Of a stretch of 64,000 bases of DNA, positions 12,782 to 23,451 are shown piece by piece (position 1 is the first letter of the stretch; every line of letters starts with the position of its first letter). The notes below the pieces were generated by a model. It saw only the letters and a program-made list of their open reading frames with translations. It did no database searches and had not been told where the DNA came from. This DNA comes from Cyanodermella asteris. Its lineage: Eukaryota; Ascomycota; Lecanoromycetes; Ostropales; Stictidaceae. The position numbers and the translations under genes are program-made. The stretch spans positions 756,930-820,929 of the forward strand of contig UYJD01000014.1 of the NCBI GenBank assembly GCA_900618795.1, written 5' to 3'.

Positions 12782-14864
12782 ATGGCAAGCGTCACCCAGG
12801 TCAGGACCGAGGATGGCGCACGCGCCACCAGCCGTACGCCCGCCAAAGGGCGACGTGAGAGACCATGCGATGGCTGCCGGCGAAGAAAAGGCCGGTGTGT
12901 CCCAGTCGAAGGTCAGGTTCAGTGTGCTGCATGCGCCGTGCACAAGCAAAAGTGCACGTACGTGGAGGATCCGAAGCCACGGAAACGAAAGACTGACGCA
13001 GATGGCCAAGTGATTCCAAACGATATGAAAAAGTAAGATTCCCAGCGCATTATCTGAAACATCAGGAAGCTTATCATATGCCAGGGCAAATACGCTGCCC
13101 TTGTCCGCAACCAACGGCCTGACGACTCATGTCGATCTTGACAGCGCGATGAACCGACCTAACAGTGCACCAACGACAGTCAGCAGTGCAGCTCTAAACA
13201 CAGCCTTAGCAGAGCGCCAGACATATATTGGCCCGACTACCGAATTTGAACCTGCTTTGTTGAGGACCAGTGCAAAGCCGGTATTGTCTGGGAAGTCCGA
13301 AAACGTTCGAACTCTTGGTCAGGCCACCTTCATCCTCGATTCGTCACAAACGGGGAAGCTTTCGGACGTCAATGCAGCAGGCCTTCGACACAGAATAGGG
13401 GAGCTTGAGAAGACCGTCAAGCCTCACATTGCTCGGATATCTGCCAGCTACCGCAAGTTCGTGCACGATGCGTTCCCTATCCTTGATGACCCTGTCCTTG
13501 CTAGATTGCAAAGCGGAAATCTGCTTGGCTGCGATCCGCTTGTTGCCGCAGCGATGACACTTGTGGCAATGCCGTGGTATAGCAAGCAACCTGACAATCC
13601 TATCATCTCGGAACTGGATCAACCTAAGCTTGAGGGTCTCACTTTTGGCCTCTTCCAGCAGTCATTATACCAGCCGACCTTGAATACTGTCCAAGCAGGT
13701 CTTCTGTTGATGCAATGTCCACAAGTAGATACCAAAGCGCTCAACACTCAACTAGCGGAGATCACCTTCGAACTAGGTCTCCATCTCGACTGCTCGAACT
13801 GGGCGATCGATGAATCCGTGCAGGGATTGCGTCGGCGCCTTGCGTGGGGCGTCTTTGTGCAAGACAAATGGTGCAGCGTGATCCACGGACGGCCGTCGGT
13901 GATTTCCAACAATTGGTCTGTTTTATCTTTAACAGAGAAAGACTGGTCTCCACATCAAGTCTTATCAGAGTCAATGGACAACAAAGACCGACGACAGAGG
14001 CTTTTCATCGAATTGATTAACCTCACAAAACATCTTCACACAATATTAAACCTATTTTATTCTGTCTTGGCCATGCAAAGGATACAAGAGAAGGGCTCCC
14101 GTGGTCTCCGAGCTGTGCTCGAGACTGCCAAAGATGTACAAATTCGACTCAAAGCCTGGTATACAAGCCTTCCGCCCTCACTTCGAATAGAAGGATCCTC
14201 TTCTTCCGCCGCAGCATCGCCGACTCGAGCGACGGCATCATCCGCCAGTTTCCTTCGTCTTGCATACCATACGACGGAGATCACTCTTCACCGCAGCATC
14301 ATCCGCAATCAACCATCGTCGCCCTTGGAAGAAGCACAACTGACAAACATAGTACGAATGGCGGCCAAAGAACGACTGATCAGTGCCATGGACTTTGCCA
14401 ACAGACTTCGACCACACCAACTTTCGGGGTTCTGGCTGTTCCCGAGTAAAGTGTGCTTTGCAATAATCGGGTCATTTGGGGCGCTACTTGCGGCGACAAG
14501 CCCAGCGGAGGAGGAATGTCTCTTCTACAAGGCACGTTTACGTGAGTTCCGGTGGACTTTGGGTATGGCTGGAAAGGAGGCCATATGGCTCAAGCATGCC
14601 TGCCGAACCATAGAGGAGCAAATGGCCGCGCTCGAAGTGATGGAAACCAAGTCGAAAGCGGTGGATTTGGCGGAGCAGTTACAGAAAATCCAGGCCGACG
14701 AACTAAAGATACTTGGTGAGCAGAGAGCACGCCCTATGACCGATTTTGATCAGGCAGGAGACGACGATGCCATGGAGGAAGATGACGAGGACGATGGAGA
14801 TGACGATGGGGAGGAAGGAGACGAAGACGACGAAGGCGACGAGGAAGATATGGTGGAGGACTGA
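12782..14864 (+). CDS. Zn2Cys6 transcription factor, Dal81/TamA-like
   Basis: Two exons, 12782-13032 and 13085-14864. The 52-nt intron splits a Lys codon. The product is 676 aa. The binuclear zinc cluster has Cys at 29, 32, 39, 48, 51 and 58 (CDGCRRRKGRC then CAACAVHKQKC). It is followed by a basic PKPRKRK segment. The middle has fungal-specific MHR signatures such as LGLHLDCSNW and RRLAWGVFVQDKW followed by HGRPSVI. The final 40 residues are almost all Asp/Glu, a candidate activation tail. The basic tail after the cluster and the VQDKW..HGRPS segment recall Dal81/TamA nitrogen co-activators. That subfamily call is from memory of the family and is moderate. DNA binding and MHR family membership are firm. 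Confidence 0.85.
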
Positions 14865-16119
14865 CACGAAAGTCTTCCGTCGGCCTAAGTTTCATAAACT
14901 TGACGACTGATAACTTTATCGAATTTGATCAGCACTATCGATCGACGATGCTTTGTCGGTTGGCGTTCATCGCATGCTGGCAAGGTGGACGCAACATGCG
15001 TCACACCAGGACGGCGTTCACTAGGGCCTGGGAACGAATTGTCGAATTAGTCCGCCTAATTCACCTTTGGAACATTCCCTCCCTGTTCTACTAGTGTTAG
15101 CTAGCCTCGAGAAAAGCGACTTGGGGCAATGGCATAATATACAACATCTGGGCAGAGTGAACCTGGTCGACTGAGTTGGATACCTGCAGACTGCTAGCAG
15201 TGTAAATCCAAGCGGCTACAACGACGTGTTACCAGTTGCACAAAGAGCACTGATGATCATAGCTGAGCAGTGCTCCTTTTGAAGTTCGCATAGTACCTCT
15301 ATCTCGAAGTCCACCTGCTTTACAGGTAATAATCATTCACAGAGCCTGCGTAAAGTATGCCATCTACCCCGCTAGTCGGTGCTCTCAGAATTGAATTAAG
15401 TGAACTGACGGACAACGTAAGCACAGGCTGGACACAGCGATCAGTGCGCAGAACAGTAATGATCAGACGGCCAACGTCGTCGGTGCCTCAACAGGCTCGC
15501 AAAACATGTGACCGAGGTGTACAGTCTCTGCGATGTTGACCCACTCCACGAAAGCTTGTAGTATGTTCCTGCCACCAGCTGGCTCTTTGCAGTGCTTCCT
15601 GTCTTTGCATAGATAGTAGCACATGAACAGAGAGGGGCAACGTCGACTTTCCAAGGCGCAGCAAGCTTTCGTCACTTGTCAGATCCGGTGGAGAGCGTCA
15701 GCGGCACGCCATGATGGCGCAGCGCATGTCCGACGTAGACATGGTCGTGTGCATGCCGAGTAATGAGCGGAGTGAAGGGGACGCAGGCAGTCGATGGTCT
15801 AGTATCAGAATAGCGAGCTGTCTTAGAAGAGATATCTAGATTAGCCTGCAGCCGCGTCGGGAGATGTGCAGCGGTGCCAAGGCGGCAGTCGAGGGAAAGT
15901 GGAAGTGTGGAATTGGAATTGGAATTGGAAGGCAGCTTCATCATAGCGTCGACTTCTCCATCATCGTTTCCACCACAGAGCTTCTCATCCTCCACTCGAC
16001 CACTCTCTCTAACCCCCACATCGTCTGACACCTCACACCAAACTCGCACACCGCCTACGCGGAGCATCGCCATCCGCATGGCCTATTCAGCACCTCCATA
16101 AAGCACCATTCCCCAAGCA
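14865..16119. other. Intergenic and leader of the PDK1-type gene
   Basis: No supported gene. A short direct repeat of GGAATT lies at 15909-15929. From about 15945 to 16075 the plus strand is strongly C/T-rich, as expected for the core promoter and leader of the kinase gene at 16120. Confidence 0.55.
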
Positions 16120-19056
16120 ATGGATCGCGATCTCAGCCTCAGCCAGACGCTGGGCGGCCTGCGCATTGCCAACCCCGACGACGCAGACTCGTCCCCTCCG
16201 CCCTCGGGCCAATTCAATCTGGCTCACCAGCCTGAGTCTGCTCTGGGTCAGCAGCCTTCCAATGACTCTGCTTTGCAGCTCTCTTCCTCTGGCCAGGATG
16301 GCGGCCTGCTGGGCTTCGATCCGTCCTCGTACTCAACAAGCTCTTTCATGACAGACGAGCTAACCCGCATGCCCTCAGAGGCAGTTTCTATTACACCTTC
16401 AAACAATTCGCTCCCAGCAGTATCTCCCATCACATCTCCACCTACTCCCGATCCCCAACCGACTGCCGCCGCCGTGGCAAGACAGCCATCGAGAACTACA
16501 TCCCAACGCCGACCCAATCGGTCTTCTGCAGTGCCGTCGGGCTACCGATCGCACCCGCAAGCTGCCGCTGCCGCCTATGCTGCCATGAATCCCAGAACAT
16601 ACCAGACTAACGGCCGGCCCGCATCCGCATACCTTGGGGGCCCCGGAGGATCCACGGCATCCAACAAAGACAACTATCGCTTGCATAAAGAGCCGTCACA
16701 GTCGTCCCTCAATAATCCACGTCGCATCAAGAGCACGTCGCGAAAAGCTGTCGCCGCAGCACAGGCAGGCGTGCCCAACATGGAGACTGCACACACCGAT
16801 AGAACATACAACAGCAGGGCACCGGTCTATACTGGCGCCACAGTGCCGCGAAGAAAGAGCTCGCGAGGGCTGATGAATGTACAGCCCGGTCAATATCCGA
16901 ACCCCTACGGCCCTCCCAATGGCGCATCGGATGACTCAGCACACGCAAACGAAGGTGGACCAGCAAACAGCACGGAAGAATGGAAAGACAAGGGTGCTTC
17001 GATCGTGGGTAGGCATACGGAAGTTGTTGACGGCCGGACGGTGACGAAATATACGCGAAGAGGTGTCAAGGATTTTAGCTTCGGCCAGTTGCTTGGAGAG
17101 GGTTCGTACTCTCAGGTCATGCTTGCTCGAGATCGCAACGATGGCACAGAGTATGCTGTCAAGATTCTGGACAAGCGACACATAATTAAAGAAAAGAAGG
17201 TCAAGTACGTCAACATCGAGAAGGAGACTCTCAATCGTCTGGCAAATCATCCGGGCGTGGTAAGGTTACACTACACCTTTCAAGATGAGCGCAGCCTCTA
17301 CTTTGTTCTGGATTTCGCCTCGAACGGCGAGCTTCTCGGCGTTCTGAAGAAGATGGGAACCTTTGATGAGAACTGCACACGTTTTTACTCGGCTCAGTTA
17401 CTGGAGACGATCGAGTACATGCACTCAAGAGGCGTCATTCATCGGGATTTGAAGCCCGAGAACATTCTTCTAGACAAGCATATGCACACCAAGATCACGG
17501 ACTTTGGCACGGCGAAAATGCTCATGGACCCGAAGCGATCGAGAACGAATTCTGCGACTAGTCCACAGGCTCCACCAGGGGCAGCAGTAGCTCCGGACGA
17601 TCCTGGGGAGCAAAGTGACAGAGCAAATTCGTTTGTTGGGACGGCCGAGTATGTCAGCCCCGAGCTTTTGACCGACAAGAGCGCTTGCAAGGCTTCCGAT
17701 CTTTGGGCGTTTGGCTGCATCGTATATCAGCTCCTCGCTGGCAGACCGCCTTTTAAAGCTGGTTCCGAATATCTCACCTTCCAGAAGATCATCAAACTTG
17801 ACTACAAATTTCCTTCAGGGTTTCCTCCTGCCGCGCGCGATCTAATTGAGAGGTGTTTGGTCCTCGATCCAAGGCAAAGACTCACCATCGAGCATATCAA
17901 GAATCACGAGTTTTTCAGGAGCATTTCCTGGGGACGGCACCTTTGGCAGCAAGGTGCACCAAAGCTGAGATCTTATCAGCCGCCTGCAGCGGCACCCATT
18001 CGCCTCGGCGACGAGCAGAACTCGAGCGCTGCTGATGGCAGAGGCGGAGACATGCTCGATAGCTATCCGCCAGACATTCAGCCCTCCCACAGCACGAAGC
18101 CGGTACACATTTCCTCAAACAGCCCGAATGGGGTCAGACCATCAACGAGACCGGCGCCTCGTGTCATTACGGAGCTGCCTCCGCCGAGTCAGCTCGATAT
18201 TGAATGGTCACCAGTGCTTAGCAAGGACAATGAGCGTATCTTGAAGCTCGGCAATTTGTCGTTCCTGGCCGCAGCTTCCAAGGATGCCCCAGCAGGACAT
18301 AAACATGGGGATGGTGGGCCGAATACCGATCCTGCTGTGAAGGAGACTGGCGGTGGAGGCGGCGCATTTAAGCGTCTGTTTGGTGGAGGAGGGGACAAAA
18401 AGAAGAAGACACGAATGGTGATGGTCACAAGTCATGGCCGTCTACTCGTCGCAAATGACACAAACGACAAGAAACTCAAATTCGAGATCAACCTCATGGC
18501 CGAGGGCACCACTTGGCAACAGGCGACAGACGCCAAAGGCATGGCGTATTGGTGTCTTGAGACAGTAGGTTCCCCGCCCGAATATTTTGACGGAGGCAAT
18601 GCTGACTATTCACAGAGAGAGAAGCACTTCACTTTTGAGGATCCTAAGGGCAATACCTCCGACCTGACCCACACCACGCAAATGTCCCAGGAGTGGCTCG
18701 AAGCACTCGACAGAGCCAAAGACTTGGCAATATCGCAGTCTATGGCAAACTCATCCTATTCATCCCTTTTGGCAACCCCTTCGACCTCCAAATCACCGAC
18801 GCTGAACATGAATCTCGGCGGTGAAAGTACCAATACGTCAGCTAATGATCTGTCAGGATCCAGGTTTGCATCTGGATCAAACCAGAGTGGTCTCGTCGAC
18901 CAAGCTACCAATGGCTCCACGAGAAACCATCTTCAAAGGTCACGAGACGGCAAAGATGGTGAAGGTGACGGTGATGATGGAAGAGGGGGCATGAGCAGAG
19001 GCTTCAAACGTTTCAGCAAGCGACAAGGCAAGAGTGGGCTAGCAGCAGTCTTTTAG
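16120..19056 (+). CDS. PKH1: PDK1/Pkh-type 3-phosphoinositide-dependent kinase-like protein
   Basis: Single-exon AGC kinase of 978 aa, the master kinase that phosphorylates activation loops of Sch9/Ypk/Pkc-type kinases. Residues 1-315 are disordered and Ser/Pro/Ala-rich. The kinase domain spans about 317-600: GEGSYSQVMLA, ATP lysine in YAVKILDK (about 347), HRDLKPENILL (about 440), TDFGTAKML (about 460), and the PDK1 activation segment ANSFVGTAEYVSPELL. The APE-region insert DPKRSRTNSATSPQAPPG lengthens the activation loop. A PH-like domain with a Gly/Lys-rich insert follows at about 700-865 (LKLGNLSFLAAASK; MVMVTSHGRLLVAND). The tail is basic. Pkh1 and Pkh2 cannot be separated from sequence alone. 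Filamentous fungi usually carry one or two. Confidence 0.93.
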   Translation: MDRDLSLSQTLGGLRIANPDDADSSPPPSGQFNLAHQPESALGQQPSNDSALQLSSSGQDGGLLGFDPSSYSTSSFMTDELTRMPSEAVSITPSNNSLPAVSPITSPPTPDPQPTAAAVARQPSRTTSQRRPNRSSAVPSGYRSHPQAAAAAYAAMNPRTYQTNGRPASAYLGGPGGSTASNKDNYRLHKEPSQSSLNNPRRIKSTSRKAVAAAQAGVPNMETAHTDRTYNSRAPVYTGATVPRRKSSRGLMNVQPGQYPNPYGPPNGASDDSAHANEGGPANSTEEWKDKGASIVGRHTEVVDGRTVTKYTRRGVKDFSFGQLLGEGSYSQVMLARDRNDGTEYAVKILDKRHIIKEKKVKYVNIEKETLNRLANHPGVVRLHYTFQDERSLYFVLDFASNGELLGVLKKMGTFDENCTRFYSAQLLETIEYMHSRGVIHRDLKPENILLDKHMHTKITDFGTAKMLMDPKRSRTNSATSPQAPPGAAVAPDDPGEQSDRANSFVGTAEYVSPELLTDKSACKASDLWAFGCIVYQLLAGRPPFKAGSEYLTFQKIIKLDYKFPSGFPPAARDLIERCLVLDPRQRLTIEHIKNHEFFRSISWGRHLWQQGAPKLRSYQPPAAAPIRLGDEQNSSAADGRGGDMLDSYPPDIQPSHSTKPVHISSNSPNGVRPSTRPAPRVITELPPPSQLDIEWSPVLSKDNERILKLGNLSFLAAASKDAPAGHKHGDGGPNTDPAVKETGGGGGAFKRLFGGGGDKKKKTRMVMVTSHGRLLVANDTNDKKLKFEINLMAEGTTWQQATDAKGMAYWCLETVGSPPEYFDGGNADYSQREKHFTFEDPKGNTSDLTHTTQMSQEWLEALDRAKDLAISQSMANSSYSSLLATPSTSKSPTLNMNLGGESTNTSANDLSGSRFASGSNQSGLVDQATNGSTRNHLQRSRDGKDGEGDGDDGRGGMSRGFKRFSKRQGKSGLAAVF

Positions 19057-19364
19057 GCAATGACACACGGCAAGCATTTTGGCAACTATGCAGAGAACAT
19101 AGCGATTAATTAGTAATTCCGAGCAGGGGACGGAGGGGGTGACGTGGAGGGCCGTGCATATTAACCCAAGTACTATATAATGATGATTCGAGCGACGGCC
19201 ATGGCGACTCTCGCCAGCATATCAAATTGGCTTTCGAAAATTGACCAAAGTCTTCGCCATCTGTCTGAAATATGCTCTGTTATTTTTTGGTATTCTGATG
19301 GGTTCAAAATGTATTAGGCTTCCCGAACGAGCCACGGCCTTGACCTTCAGCGTCAATGGTACTT
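19057..19364. other. Short convergent gap
   Basis: 3' ends of the PDK1-type gene (plus) and the NmrA-like gene (minus) face each other. Nothing else seen. An AT-rich patch (TATATAATGATGATT) near 19175 may serve 3'-end formation. Confidence 0.5.
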
Positions 19365-20431
19365 TCAGGTGCGGATCGAAGAACCCTCTGTTGCCATTTC
19401 CACCGCCACCCTTGTCTCCTCGTCCAGGTTGACTTTCTTCATGCCGAGTAACTCATTCGACAACGGATATCTGCTGCTGAAATTTGCGCAGCCGTCAGGG
19501 TACAACACGCGCGAGTACATCTGCGTCTGGAATCCCGCCATGTTGCCAGACTTGACCTCTGCAAGTCCCCTCTCATGCCTCGCCTTGTGGTTCTCGGTCT
19601 CAATGGCCCAATTCTCGCGCTTGTCGCCCGTCACCCTGAGGATGCTCTCCAACATCTCTTCCTGACTGACAAGGAACGAACTGACAAAGCAGAAATCGTT
19701 ACGGAACTGCGCCAGGGTCGGACTCTTGTCATTCTCATCATCCGGCAGTACCTTCAAGCTGAGCAGTCCCGCAATCGCCTCCCCACACTGCGGCAAGGTC
19801 GTCGTGTTCTGCTTAGTCTTGCCATCGCCGATGAACGTCACTTTCTTGTTCTCGATGTCGAATCCGAAAGCATTCGGCGAGACCGCCAAGCTGTACTCGT
19901 ACCAGAAGCCGCTGATCAGGCCGACCCAGCTCATCCCGAGCTTCTCGATCTGCTTCCTCGCCTCGCGCTTTGGTAGCTCGACGAACGTCGCATTCGCGAG
20001 CTCGTCGTCGTGCGGATCGAAGCCGCACTCGTTGGGGAAGATCCAGGGCACGCCGACTGCCGCTGCCGCTTCGATGAGTTTCGGCTGTTCGGTTTTGACG
20101 GTGCGTGCGTTGAGGGTTATGACGAGGGCGTCCTGACCTCGGAGAGCGGAGATGAGGGTCTGAGGGTCGGAGTAGTCGACGGGGACGGAACGGATGCGTG
20201 CGTCGATGGTGCTGGTGCTGCCAGCTCGGGTGAGTGCGGTGAGAACGTGCTTGTCGGTTTTGAGAAGGGCCTGTGCGAACTGGGAGCCGGAACGGCCACC
20301 TGCCTGGAGTCATGTCAGTATTGAGGCGAAGTCGCTAACGGACAGGGTGGTGTGCTCACGCCGACGATGGTAATGTTTCTGAGCTGGTTGACATAGCCTG
20401 CAGCCTGCTGACTTGCGTACTTTGTAGACAT
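19365..20431 (-). CDS. NmrA-like NAD(P)-binding protein (isoflavone-reductase-like)
   Basis: Two exons: 20431-20360 (24 codons) and 20303-19365, with a 56-nt phase-0 intron, giving 336 aa. The splice joins the dinucleotide-binding motif ITIVG with AGGRSGSQFAQALL to make a GxxGxxG Rossmann turn. Next come a strand ending in SVPVDYSD, then QDALVITLNA, and VPWIFPNECGFDP, all typical of NmrA/atypical SDR proteins. The second half has the substrate-side segment LGMSWVGLISGFWYEYSL. Such proteins are either NAD(P)-sensing regulators or small-molecule reductases, and the sequence does not say which. No biosynthetic neighbours give a substrate. Confidence 0.87.
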
Positions 20432-20954
20432 TTTTCCAAATTAATTAGGATGGTAATTGGAATGCGATACAGCTCTGTGTGCGATCGTCGAGGTTACAGC
20501 TCTTACCAGAGTCTAGAAGCCGGGTACCCCGACGGCTTTATACAACACCGATTCCCATCATGTCTGATCGAAGGGTCGCTGTGCCACTTTATGGAGTAGA
20601 CAGCATCCTGATGGAATTCCGGATCTCGGGGCCGTTTTGACGATATTCGCTCGGTCCTGAGCTGCTGCTCGTGCGAAGCGTCGGCCGACGCACTGTCTTA
20701 GAGATCTTCCGTCATTTTACATGAGCAGGAGGACAAGTGTCCAGAAGCCTATCCGAAGGATCGCGTATACGTGATGCGTAAACGCTGTCATGTTCATGCT
20801 GTGCAAGTGATATAGCCATTGTGCATACCCCTAACATTTCCCGTAGCGAGGTCTATATATATATGGCTTGTGAACATAGTTATATATTATATCGCGAATC
20901 GCGTTTTGCTTCATCTGAATCTGCGTAGTGAGAATTCTCAGAATTCTTCATTCA
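20432..20954. other. Intergenic, AT-rich, between the NmrA-like gene and tRNA-Phe
   Basis: No gene. Contains TATATATATATGG near 20857 and TTATATATTATATCGCG near 20880. A tight repeat of GAATTCT at 20932-20947 lies just before the tRNA. These may be upstream elements of the tRNA gene. Confidence 0.5.
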
Positions 20955-21079
20955 GCGTCTTTAGCTCACTTGGGAGAGCGCCAGACTGAAGCTATAACTT
21001 CAGCTAATTGCGCCGCCTGGCGGTACGAAGCGTTTTCGGCGAAATCTGGAGGCACTGTGTTCGATCCACAGAAGACGCA
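20955..21079 (+). tRNA. tRNA-Phe(GAA) with a 52-nt intron
   Basis: The acceptor GCGTCTT pairs with AAGACGC, followed by A. D-arm is GCTC-ACTTGGGA-GAGC. Anticodon stem is CCAGA/TCTGG, and the loop begins CT-GAA-G. A 52-nt insert follows position 37 and contains CTTCAG, which can pair with the anticodon region as in eukaryotic pre-tRNA introns. T-arm is CTGTG-TTCGATC-CACAG. Mature length without the insert is 73 nt. The internal B box GTTCGATCC is intact. Confidence 0.92.
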
Positions 21080-21081
21080 GA

Positions 21082-21088
21082 TTTTTTT
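21082..21088 (+). terminator. Pol III T-run after tRNA-Phe
   Basis: Seven T residues begin three bases past the discriminator base, a strong RNA polymerase III terminator. Confidence 0.75.
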
Positions 21089-21859
21089 CTTCTTTTAACG
21101 GCAGGGTTCTGAATGGAGTAAACCAGTCTGATGGCTTTTTTTTTTTTTTTTTTGGAGCCCGGGCTAGGCCTGAGAAGTTGAATGGCTCGTTTTGGGCCAG
21201 ATTTGGGTGTGTGTGAGAGGGACATGGCTTGCGACGGTGAAGGTAGGAAAACAAAACGAAACGGGCGCAAGGTGCGGGAAGAGCTCGCGCGAGGCTTGGC
21301 GCTTGCCGTGTTTAAACAATGGTGGAACAGAGTGGGTATGGAAGCGTCTTTGACTCGTCAAGGGGTCCAATCATGGATGGCACTTGAGGTCCTTCCTGTA
21401 GTGTTTGAGAAAGCGTTCTGACGGGTCGCTGACAAAGCGTTGGAGCTTCAACATGTGCCAATAACTCTATGCATATCGTTGCGAGTACAGCAGCAGGTCG
21501 CGATTAGGCCAGTCGTGTAAGTATGCGTGTCGGTACTTTTCATAGCGTGTCTGTGAATCCTTTGCATGTCGAACCTTCGGACAAACCTTTCTGGGGCACT
21601 TTACCGTGTGCGGGCTTGGCACTTTTGCCTGCCTTTCACAAGCACGGACTTCTCCCAAAACGACAAAAATCCCACTCAGCACATCTCACGCTCGATGAGA
21701 AGCACAACCGGCAAAGTTTGTAGTCAGTCAGTCAGTCATCGGTCGTGCGATTTCTAAAAAGGCCAAATTCGGGTTGGACGTCGGCACCACTTCGAGCCCT
21801 TCAGACACGAGACCGCATCACCCGCTGCTGTCTGGATCCCCGCCTCGACCCTTGACCTC
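21089..21859. other. Intergenic with a long T homopolymer
   Basis: No supported gene. T18 homopolymer at 21136-21153. Short plus frames (21182-21421, 21523-21723) have no recognisable content. TCAGTCAGTCAG repeat near 21724-21735. Confidence 0.5.
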
Positions 21860-21889
21860 AAAAAAAAAAAAAATTTAAAAAAAAAAAAA
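21860..21889. repeat. A14-TTT-A13 tract
   Basis: Two A homopolymers of 14 and 13 bases are separated by TTT and end 28 nt before the ATG of the next gene. The tract may act as a nucleosome-excluding poly(dA:dT) promoter element. That role is an inference. Confidence 0.8.
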
Positions 21890-21916
21890 CGATCAGACCG
21901 TCATCCACCGGACGAC

Positions 21917-22429
21917 ATGGACGACTTTGACTTCGACATCGACATCGACCCCGACCTCGCCGCCCAGATGGGCTTCTCCGCCTTCGGCGCCCCCGAAGAC
22001 AAAGCCAGACGCCCGAACAAACGTGCCAAGCACAGTCACGACGGTGGCGGCCGACCCCAATCTTCCGCCACGGCGGCCAACGACACTCCGTTGGGTACGC
22101 GACCGGCCGCGACGACCGCAACGACCGCAACGACCACCGCCGACGAAACGGACGTCCAGCCCACCATTACCGAAAGCACGGACCAGCCTCGAGCGGACCC
22201 GGAGACGGCGGCGGAGACCGAGGACGGTACGGACGGCGGGACGGCGGGTGGGAGCCACGCGAGCCGACGGTCCCGGGGAAGCGGACGGGGCGGAAGGGGA
22301 GGCCACGTGGGGAGGAACGGCGGCTCGTATCGGAAGACCGACGAACGGGGGGATGCGGTCTACTACGATCCGAGTTTCGTCGAGGATCCGTGGGAAGGGC
22401 TTCGGGCGAAACGCTGGGGCGAGCGCTGA
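21917..22429 (+). CDS. Small conserved-type fungal protein, acidic N-end and RG-rich middle
   Basis: Single exon, 170 aa, function not recognised. It starts with a repetitive acidic stretch (MDDFDFDIDIDPDLAAQMGF), followed by a predicted basic patch RRPNKRAKH. A Thr/Ala low-complexity region and an RG-rich stretch (SGRGGRGGHVGRNGG) follow. It ends with YYDPSFVEDPWEGLRAKRW. The C-terminal PSFVEDPW block looks like a conserved peptide of unnamed fungal proteins, but I cannot name the family. The RGG block would be a plausible substrate for an arginine methyltransferase such as the one in this window. That link is only inference. The leader is unusually A-rich. Confidence 0.7.
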   Translation: MDDFDFDIDIDPDLAAQMGFSAFGAPEDKARRPNKRAKHSHDGGGRPQSSATAANDTPLGTRPAATTATTATTTADETDVQPTITESTDQPRADPETAAETEDGTDGGTAGGSHASRRSRGSGRGGRGGHVGRNGGSYRKTDERGDAVYYDPSFVEDPWEGLRAKRWGER

Positions 22430-23451
22430 GCGTGAACGGGGATGCCCACTACTGGGGATCCGGGGCCTGATGGGGTGGAACAGCTGCGGACTGACCTCAC
22501 ACGGACGGAGTTTCGGTTGGCGGAGCTACGGTCACGGGGGGGGGGGGNNNNNNNNNNNNNNNNNNNNNNNNNGCTTGGGAGGAAGTTGGGGTGGGCCATG
22601 GCAGGGTTGTCAGATGGCTTTTCCAATTCTGGACTCGACTACGGGCTCGATACTGCCAATTACGGCTACGAACTTGCAACCAAGCCACCATGTGGGGCTT
22701 TTTCGGGGCCCGGGCTGGAAATCAGTTTCATTCATGTTTGTGCTACACGGGCAAAATACCGGAACTGGAGGTCCGGCTGAAGTCATGGCTTTATCACGGA
22801 AACGGCTTAGCTGACCTGAAATCTGTGCTCACATGATATCCCTCCCAGAATCAGACTCTCCTCCAACATTGCTCTGTAATCAAAGGGCTCGATGCCTGCC
22901 CGCCACTCCGAAAATCGCAGAATCGACAAGAGAAACCCTCTCCATTTTCCGCAGGGCGGATCTGGCCCCAGTCCCGTGCAAGAATTAGCCTCCCAACCGA
23001 ACGGTCAGTTTCGAATGAAGCCAGTAACACGCCTCCAAAATCGATTCGGAAAAGTAGACGATTGGCTGCAAATCTTCCCGCAGAATCGAGCGTTCGATCC
23101 CAGGGAAGTGGATCATGAGGAACCCGTCTCCGAGGCTCCTGAGGAATCAGCATGACAGGGCTGAAACAAGCGCGGCCAGAAAGAGCCCACTCGTCTTCCA
23201 GAAAGTCTCTGGGTAAAAAAAAGCAGCAAGGACCTGAGGGCACCTGGCGGCCCCGCAAGCGCGCCAGGTGCCGCCTCAGGCGTGTGCAACCCCCGGTCTG
23301 CCGTCTGCTCAAAAAGGCAATTTCGAACCTCGAGTCTCCCAATCTCACCGCTCGTCGCATGTTGGGTACGTCAATTTTGTCATTAAATGTATAAGTCGTC
23401 AAATTGGTCGTAAAGCCGTTGAAGCGAAAACCGTTCGCAGCGTTTGCACGC
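22430..23451. other. Intergenic including an assembly gap
   Basis: No supported gene. Open frames on both sides of the run of N have no recognisable product. A minus frame of 249 codons at 22851-23600 overlaps KXD1 exon 3 and its intron in another frame and is judged spurious. Confidence 0.5.
22548..22572. other. Assembly gap (25 N) behind a G12 homopolymer
   Basis: G12 at 22536-22547 runs directly into 25 N. The true length and content are unknown. The homopolymer probably stopped sequencing or assembly. Confidence 0.95.
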
